Assembly (NCBI GenBank): GCA_963682025.1 | Contig: OY821519.1 | Location: 11,880,168-11,944,167, forward strand | DNA from: Cordilura impudica | Taxonomy: Eukaryota; Arthropoda; Insecta; Diptera; Scathophagidae | Reading direction: 5' to 3' | DNA: 64,000 nucleotides | Part shown: positions 57,207-64,000 of the stretch, piece by piece | Numbering within the stretch: the stretch's first letter is position 1 | Layout of the letters: the number at the start of each line of letters is the position of its first letter | Program-made: the position numbers and the translations under genes | Notes under the pieces: generated by a model | Database searches by the model: none | What the model saw: only the letters and a program-made list of their open reading frames with translations | What the model was told of the DNA's origin: nothing

Positions 57207-57808
57207 GAAAACTTCATATCGGATGCTATATCTATATGGGGACTAAGTCCAAAAATGGACCGATCCTGATCATGTTTGGTAAAGTCTCTTGTATTTTGCA
57301 AAAATATATACAAACAAAATTTGAGAAGAATCAGTGCAATATTTTTGTTTTTTAATAGATTTAAGTGAAGATCAGGAAGCAGCTCTATATGGGGCCAAAG
57401 GGATCATTTTTGGACTACTCATTAATGGATATAATGAACGCATACAAACCCAATTTGAGTAAGATCTATATGACAATTTGGATCTTATGGCAATTTATGT
57501 CGATTTCATAGGGGTAATTTGTATGGGGGCTAGGTCTGAACATGGACCGATTCTCACCAATTTCAATAGCGTTCATCCCGTGGCCGATATATACCAAATT
57601 TCATCAAAATATATTCATATTTGCGACCTGCAGTTTGATTACAAGGTTTACATGGACACACAGACGGACGGACATTGTTATATCAACTCAGAAAGTGATT
57701 CTGATTCGATCGGTATAATTAAAGATGGGTCTAGGTCAAAGATTTTTGGTTGTTACAAACAGCAGCACAAAGTCATTATACCCAAACCACATAGTGGTAT
57801 AGGGTATA
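57207..57808 (+). mobile_element. DINE-1/mini-me-like element, 5'-truncated copy 8
   Basis: Begins inside the element at GAAAACTTCATATCGGATGC and ends normally at TAGTGGTATAGGGTATA followed by A. It lies at the N-terminal edge of the RAG1/Transib-like relic. Confidence 0.8.
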
Positions 57809-58099
57809 ACAAATTATAGTACGAGAAACTGGAATTGCAACTGAAAAGTTTAATTATTTACGTATTTTTGTGAAAGCAAATTTCATTTATTTGGATAGAT
57901 TAATTCAAATTTTAGAAATACATATCGCACCTGTACCTCTAAAGTGAGTCAACTCAAAATTTTTAACTTTTGCAAGAAAACGATACACAGTGGTGGAAAC
58001 ATATTTGGAGGTTGAAAAAATGTTTATTAGACATTTTTAAGGGGTGTTTTTTAAGTCCGATAATAGTTGGAATTGCAAAAAATTACACAAATAAAGAAA

Positions 58100-60090
58100 C
58101 CATGTGAGTCTGATAACAGGAAAGATGTGTAAACATATAGTAATTAAAGATTGTGTAAATTACATAAATTTCAAAGGTCGAATAATTCTTAACATTTACG
58201 TAATTAAAGATATTTTAAGTTGGAAGTACTTAAGCTTTCAATATAATTTTTTCAATTAACAGTTTTCAGCCTAGCTGTTATACTTATATATTGTTATATT
58301 TGTGATTGTGTTATACTTTTTGGTTGTTGAATTAGTTTTTATACTTCGATATTGTTATATTAATAATAGCGTTATACTTGTGGGGATGTTGAATTAAATG
58401 TTATAAGTTTATGTTGTGTAATTTTTAACGTTGTTAAACTTTAGGGTTATTGAATTAGCTGCAATAATCTTTGAACCAATCCATTATTACTTCACACCGT
58501 TTTTGTCTTCTCTGTTTCTGTGATTGTATTGTGAAATAGATTTTAATCCCCATTTGGAAATGATTTCGCGCCACCGCGGCAGTTTCAATTTTGGGCCATT
58601 TTTTCGATCATTTCTGGCCGTATCACGAATAACACGAACAATGTTGGCCTCCAAAGTGTTAATTAATTCTGTTTTATCAGCGTAAACGAGCGAGTTCACG
58701 TGGACCCACAGGAAATAATCGAGGGGTGTCAAAGCACACCACCTTTGCGGCCAATTGACAGGTCCATATCTCGGAATCAATTTATCGCCAATTTTCGATT
58801 TCAATAAGTCGATCGTTTCGGTTGCCGTATGACACGTACGCCATACGGGTTAGACTACATCTCACCCAGATCAATGTCATCCATATTTTCAAACAAAAAA
58901 ATATTGATCGTGATGCGGTAACGATCTCCATTGAACTTAGGCTTCATTTGTAAATCGCACAAAACGGTACATATTTCTGGATATAATGGGTCGGTTGTGG
59001 ATAGGTCTCACTCGATATGAAGCAGTGTTGGGGGGGTAAAAATCTATTTTACAATAAAATCACAAAAACAGAGTAAGACAAACACGATGTGAGGTATGAG
59101 GGTGCAAAGATTATATTTTTTAATTTTTGACTTGTGTTTCACTCTATTATCTGCACGAAAAAACTTTTTAATTTCATATCTTCTCTATAATTTTATTAAA
59201 AACGCTTAAATTTTTTAAAGAAAAAAGAATAATAAATATTTGTTGTCAACTTTTCCTCTTTCTACATATTTGTTACTTTTATATTGTAGTCTTTATTTTA
59301 CTTGACATTTAACACAAACAGAGTTGAATTTCCATTGTCTATTGTGAATAGCCTGCCACGATTCGGACAAAACATTAATCCCGATTTCTGTCCTGGTGTT
59401 TATATTGCAGCAGATTAAGAAATGAAGTCCTCATCTTCTTTCCATTAAAAATTCCCACTTGATAGTTTATTTTCCAGTGCATAAAAAATAAGCTCAAATA
59501 TTGCTAAACATTTTCTGATATTGTTTTTTTTCTGAAATTCAATTGATATTTTCTGAAATACTTTTGATAATTTCTAATATACATTTGTTGTTTTCTGAAA
59601 TATATTTGATATTTTCTGAAATATAATTGATACTTTCTGAAATACAATTGATAATTTCTGTAATACAATTGATTCCTTCTGAAATTTAATTGAGGTTTTC
59701 TGAAATACAATTGATTATTTCTGAAAATCAATGGATATTTTTTGAAATACAATTGGAAAAGCTGTAGATGTCTACACATCTCCCCTGTGATCGAACTCAC
59801 ATTGATTTTTTGTTTTTACTAATAAACCCGTTAAGCCAAAAATGTGCCTAATCGCTGAAAACAATTTTGCAATAAAACATCTAGAGCCTCATCGGTGAAA
59901 GAACGATGCTTATGATAGTATCGTGGCTTCAAGTCCTGCATCAGCTGGATCTTATATGGCAGTAGGCCAAGCTTTTTTCATACTTTCATTTACAGCGACG
60001 ATATTCTCTACAATACGCACTTTGCTTGGTGTTATTGTATCATTTAGAGATGCAGTGACTTATGATTGATTTTTAAAGCAAATTTGAATG
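58100..60090 (-). pseudogene. Broken Tc1/mariner-superfamily transposase (same family as 21571-24354)
   Basis: On the - strand the N-terminal third lies at about 60090-59820: SLNDTITPSKVRIVENIVAV and, after frame changes, KIQLMQDLKPRYYHKHRSFT. The C-terminal third lies at about 58990-58487: TCHTATETIDLLKSKIGDKL, GPVNWPQRWCALTPLDYFLW (third catalytic Asp in TPLDYFLW) and KTELINTLEANIVRVIRDTA. The two are separated by about 0.8 kb containing a minisatellite and unrelated sequence. TGTGAGTYYGATMACAG-type segments occur at 58107 and, inverted, at about 59803, so another element may bound part of this region. Confidence 0.65.
59510..59760. repeat. 21-base minisatellite (TTTTCTGAAATACAATTGATA)
   Basis: About twelve imperfect units of TTTCTGAAATACAATTGAT. 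On the - strand this yields a 98-codon frame of repeated LYFRKYQ heptapeptides, which is a consequence of the 21-base period and not evidence of a gene. Confidence 0.85.
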
Positions 60091-60355
60091 ATTTGGTAGA
60101 TCTATTATCAGTAATTATATAATATCTCTATAACATAATATCTGTTTGCTCTCTAGAAGAAAATATAATAACCGTTACAATATTTTTTGTATTTTTTTTT
60201 AATTAAAACAAAAACAATCAGTAGCAAAAATATCCAGATGGCAGAAATGAGAATATAGAAATCCAATTCCCCCCGGGTTAATTCATGTGTAAAAATATAT
60301 AAAAAACTGACAAAGATAAGGAATAAAAATTTTAAAACAAAAACGCCCATTTTTG

Positions 60356-60393
60356 TATAAATACGACAGCATTTCGAAAATTTTACATTAGTG
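60356..60393 (+). promoter_or_regulatory. Candidate core promoter of the cubilin-like gene
   Basis: TATAAATA at 60356-60363, with an initiator-like TTAGTG at 60388-60393; the distance from the first T to the putative start A (60390) is 34 bases, normal for flies. The predicted leader runs to the ATG at 60563. Confidence 0.5.
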
Positions 60394-60562
60394 ATCTCGT
60401 GAACATTAAATCGTGAACCATAAATAAACAATTTGAAACTAAATATAAAAAAGTGTTAAAAAGGATTCAAAAAAAAAAATAATTCCTAACTTTTTCTGGG
60501 TGTACACCCCCAAAAGGATTTTTTTTAAAGAAAAAGTTGGGATTCCAAGTGTTAAAGTGAAA

Positions 60563-61114
60563 ATGTTTAAGCAACTCATCAATGTTTTAATACATAATGT
60601 CCTTTTTTTAATATTAATATCAACTGAAAGTCAATGTTATTATGATCAACAACCCAAAATTCATATAAAACGTGGAAGTCTAATATTGGAAGCGGCTTAT
60701 GATCGCAATATTACTGTACGTTTATCTCGGGATTCATCATTGTACTTGAATAATGTGAATGTTATAGAGAAAATACGTCAGCGTTATACGCCCACCACTG
60801 GAGATGGTGATACTAAACTTCTGGATGTACCCACATCTGAACAAATTAAAGCTGAAGTCCAAACATTGCATGATGACTTGGAACGTTTTGCCAATCGATT
60901 GATAACTACACAAAATCGAACTCGTCGTTTTCTGAATTTGCGTGCAATACGTAGAAATTTGGGGCGTATTCGTATATTAAATGGTCGATTTGCTACTTTG
61001 GAACGGATTTTGTTAAAGGATGAATGTGCTGAAGCCACAGAACCTTGTAAAAATGGAGGAACCTGTTATGATTCCTACAAAGATTTCCATTGTGAATGCC
61101 CTGAAGGATATACG
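60563..61114 (+). CDS. Probable cubilin homologue, first coding exon
   Basis: Chosen start ATG 60563 (GTGAAAATG context) gives a signal peptide, MFKQLINVLIHNVLFLILIS then TESQC; an in-frame ATG at 60500 would place 21 charged residues before it and is unlikely. Mature part: QPKIHIKRGSLILEAAYDRN, a helical stretch around residues 85-145 rich in heptad-like Leu/Ile (IKAEVQTLHDDLERFANRLI), a basic RTRRFLNLRAIRRN stretch, then the first EGF module (about residues 153-184): ECAEATEPCKNGGTCYDSYK and FHCECPEGYT. The donor GTAAAT at 61115 cuts the EGF in phase 0. Order and wording fit the N-terminus of fly cubilin, the endocytic receptor of nephrocytes and gut, followed by EGF and CUB repeats; those exons lie beyond the window. 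Confidence 0.65.
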
Positions 61115-61472
61115 GTAAATTTAATATAAATATTAGAGTGGAATGATGTGGTATGGCAACTTTTTTTCTTCTTCCAAATTAATGTCGGTTCTTATATATT
61201 AAGCCGATAGAAATTAATCTTCAGGGTCCCCGCAGCCAATGAGCGTGGTTATGAAAAGAATAAAATAAAAAAGATGTCAAAATTGAAATATAAATAATTT
61301 TTTTTTTTGTTAATTGCATTTTACTGATATTTAAATATTTTCTTGTGAGGATATCCCTAAAATAATTTAAGCCGAGAACCTAAAGGACCCTGTATTATTA
61401 TTATAATATAAAAATAAAATTGTAAAATATCATATTTTTTAATTTTTCATAAAATATATATTAAAAAAAAGA
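61115..61472. other. Intron start, nothing recognised
   Basis: AT-rich beginning of the first intron of the cubilin-like gene. Confidence 0.6.
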
Positions 61473-62060
61473 ACAAGTAAAAAAATTAGATCCGGTTTAG
61501 ACGAACTATTTCATACCCTATACCATGCGTTTCGATAGAGGGTTTTGGATCCAGCTTTGCTGCTGCAATAACAAAATATAGAGAACAAGCATAAACCACA
61601 TTTTAACGGTATTGCTATTAATTTGTGGCATGCAGATATGAAAATGTACATATCTGGGGTCTAATCATCGCATTCGTTATCGTAATTTCTCGATCGAAAT
61701 TATTTTTTTCCAAAATAAATACTAAGAATAATTTTACTTTGTCACAGTTAACGAATTATGGCCTCTGGATAAAAGTAACAGTAAAATGGGGTCTGACGTT
61801 TGTCCGCCTTCTTTTAGCAATAAACCAAAATATGGAATTTCGAATGATTTTATTCGACATCGAATGCGACGATATTATTTTTATATGGAGACTAGGTAAA
61901 AAAAAGGACCGATCATGACCACCACTCACTTTTCTGAAAAACATATATAAACCAATATTGAAAAATATTTATGTAATATCTTTGTTTTAATAGATTTAAG
62001 TGAAGACCGGGTATCAGCTTTATATGGGGACTATGATTAAAAGTAGTCGTATAAGGTTTA
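61473..62060 (+). mobile_element. DINE-1/mini-me-like element, degraded copy 9, with MITE insertion
   Basis: Starts ACAAGTAAAAAAATTAGATC with a decayed hairpin, continues through CATACCCTATACCATGCGTT and, after the insertion 61656-61873, through TATATGGAGACTAGG. It fades out near 62060 without a recognisable end. Confidence 0.7.
61656..61873. mobile_element. TCGTCGCATTCG-type MITE, copy 3, nested in DINE copy 9
   Basis: Begins GGGGTCTAATCATCGCATTC and ends GACATCGAATGCGACGAT; shares GTCTGACGTTTGTCCGCCTT and the AATATGGAATTTCGAATGAT segment with the 45814 copy. The last few bases of the right terminal repeat are missing. Confidence 0.7.
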
Positions 62061-62515
62061 TTTTTGTATATACAAATAGTAGGGGGCCGAAAAATCTCCA
62101 TGAGCTCATCGCGATTCTGGTAGTATGGGCCATAATAAGTATATTTGCCTAAGGAACCATACCTATAAAATCATTTTCGAGCCTGCCAAAATTTCGATGA
62201 AGATATTTTTATGATATTTTCCATAATACTCGTTCAAATATAAAAAAGATTATTGAAAATGTGTATACCGGGAGGTTGTTTGGGTCAGGAAATCCATTTT
62301 TCATATTTATTTTTATTTTTAACAGTCGCAGGAGGGCGTTTTCGTGCATTTTTGTGGATTTTTTTTTCATTTTTTTTGGGAAAATTGACGAATTTATTGC
62401 ACCAGTCGACGAATCTTTGACTTTCCCATATTTAAAATAGCCCAAAATATTCAGCACTGACTGACAATTATGTGGGGTACCTATATACGAGTTCATTTAT
62501 TATTTCTAATTAATA
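62061..62515. other. Intron DNA between DINE copy 9 and the Jockey LINE
   Basis: No element or gene recognised with confidence. Confidence 0.45.
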
Positions 62516-62519
62516 TTTT

Positions 62520-64000
62520 TACAATAGTATATATATTTATTATTTTTTCAATATGTACAAAAATCTTTATGTAATAAATCACATTTTTTGAAATTAAAAA
62601 TTAAGTTCTGAATGGCAGATCAAGTACATGATGTCTATTTAGTCTTCTGACTTCTTCGCTTTCATCTAACAGCGATATGGCTAAAGGATTAACATGATCG
62701 CTTAATCTTTGTAAATATCGTTGGCTATAATTTCCTATTTCAGTTTTTACTTTCGGGATATCAAGGTCATTGTGTATGGTATTGTTAGAAACAAACCAAG
62801 GAGCATTCATAATCATTCTTAAAGTTTTTGATTGAAATCTTTGAATAATTTCAGTATTGGAATTACTTGTAGTTCCCCAGAGCTCAATCCCATAAGTCCA
62901 AACAGGCTTCAAAGTTGTTTTGTAAAGCACAATTTTATTTTCCAAACTCAATTCTGATTTTCGACCAACAAGCCAGTACATTTTTTTCAATTTGTTGTCA
63001 ACTTGAGTTCTTTTGGCTTTCACATGACGCTTCCATGTTAGCCTTCTGTCTAAACACATGCCCAAATATTTTACACTAGTTTTTTGTGGAATTTGTGTAT
63101 CATTAAAATTTATTTTTGGGCAATCGCCTCGTCTTAGAGTAAACGTTACATGTGTAGATTTTTGTTCATTTACTTTGATATTCCAAGTAGTCAACCATGT
63201 TTGTAAGTTATCTATTTCATGTTGAATTAAATTTGATGCATCAGTTGCTGAGTTGTTAGAGGATATAAATGCTGTGTCGTCCGCGTAGGTTGCAACGGTT
63301 ATCCCATTAACACAAGGCATGTCAGAGGTAAAAATAGTATACAAGACTGGCCCCAATACGCTCCCCTGAGGTATACCAGCTTCAATTTTTCGTAGAGTAG
63401 ACATTTCATTGTCCACCTTAACATAAAAAAAATCGTTCCTTTAAGTATGACTTAAGAACAAGGTAAAATGCAGCTGAGCAGTATTTTTTGTTTTCTAGTG
63501 CATTAGTAATAATATTGACTATTCTATGGCATTGCTCGGGGGTTCCGTGTTTATGACGGAAGCCAAACTGATACTCTGGGATTATGTTTTTGTTTTCTAG
63601 AATTGGAAGCAATCTCCGAAGAAAAATCTTTTCGAAAATTTTTAAAATATAGCCAGTAAATTTATTGGCCTATAAGAGCTAACTTTGTTTTCTGGTTTGT
63701 TCGGTTTAGCGATCATTGTAATTTCGGCACACTTCCATTGAACAGCGAAATGGTGTAATCTGAGGATTGAGTTGAAGATTAATGTCAGGAAAATTACTGC
63801 TTTTTTCGGTAAAGATTTTGTAACTAAAGCATCCATTTTGTCATAGCCAGGTGATTTAGATTTATTAAGAATATTTATTTCAGAACTAACCTCAGTTGGA
63901 GTAATGTGAGCAATTGGAAGATCCATTTGGCATGCAGAGTCCAGAAAATTTATTATATGCGATTCATTTGAATTCAACCAAAAAGGTTTGAATGTTTCAC
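62520..64000 (-). mobile_element. Jockey-clade LINE, 3' part (runs off the window)
   Basis: Occupies the first intron of the cubilin-like gene in antisense orientation. The 3' end, with AATAAATATATATAC-like AT-rich sequence, is near 62520; the coding part extends past base 64000. Confidence 0.85.
62601..63977 (-). pseudogene. Jockey reverse transcriptase, motif A deleted
   Basis: 63977-63642: NKSKSPGYDKMDALVTKSLP and MIAKPNKPENKVSSYRPINL. 63612-63418: EYQFGFRHKHGTPEQCHRIV, then CSAAFYLVLKSYLKERFF, where the usual segment with the motif A aspartates is absent. 63416-62601: AGIPQGSVLGPVLYTIFTSD (motif B), TVATYADDTAFIS (catalytic YADD), SVKYLGMCLDRRLTWKRHVK, LKPVWTYGIELWGT and a complete C-terminus DLPFRT before the stop. 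These motifs are diagnostic of the Jockey clade. Two frame breaks plus the motif A deletion make it inactive. Confidence 0.88.

Noticed and set aside
59504..59800. 98-codon frame of LYFRKYQ repeats, superficially an interesting repeat protein
   Set aside because: The 21-base minisatellite explains the heptapeptide periodicity; no start context, splice or domain evidence.

Overview
This is animal nuclear DNA, almost certainly from a higher fly (Brachycera; a calyptrate such as a blowfly or house fly fits best, but the species cannot be fixed). It is very AT-rich, has GT-AG introns and large repeat-filled introns, and its protein-coding exons read like Drosophila genes. Three host genes are visible. 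(1) The 3' half of an adipokinetic hormone receptor gene (AKHR, a GnRH-receptor-like GPCR) on the + strand: four exons at 7468-7651, 7998-8200, 18233-18384 and 25122-25713, ending in a stop and poly(A) signals. Its TM1-TM4 exons must lie upstream of the window. (2) A complete LSm2 gene (U6 snRNA-associated Sm-like protein) on the - strand at 47272-47685, three coding exons, 95 residues. (3) The first coding exon of a probable cubilin-type gene at 60563-61114 (+), with signal peptide, helical region and the start of an EGF module, preceded by a TATA box.

Nearly everything else is transposon-derived. 1-7467 (upstream AKHR intron): minisatellite, a mariner with a nested MITE, a TIR-bounded tandem-repeat element and two DINE-1/mini-me-like elements. 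8201-18232 (10 kb intron): tRNA-like SINE, a RNase H-type LINE, TIR elements and a 2.8 kb inverted repeat. 18385-25121 (intron): two LINE fragments in inverted order, then a mariner invaded by a Tc1/mariner relative, itself holding further mariners and a MITE. 26-47 kb (intergenic): MITEs, a Helitron, DINE copies, a LINE inside a Tc1 relic, a RAG1/Transib-like relic and tandem-repeat elements. 48-60 kb: a Tigger/pogo element, a Helitron, DINE copies, a second RAG1/Transib-like relic and a broken Tc1/mariner relative. 61-64 kb (first intron of the cubilin-like gene): DINE plus MITE, and a Jockey LINE running off the end.

No transposase or reverse transcriptase here looks intact. The most informative signals are structural. 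A DINE-like element sits in a MITE whose uninterrupted copy is also in the window, which fixes the element ends and shows TT insertion without target duplication. Two independent relics of a RAG1/Transib-like protein family are present. Several nestings give exact target-site duplications. A dispersed minisatellite built on AAGAAAAGGTACTTTTT recurs in at least seven places. I found no CRISPR, operon or bacterial features and no intact tRNA or rRNA gene.
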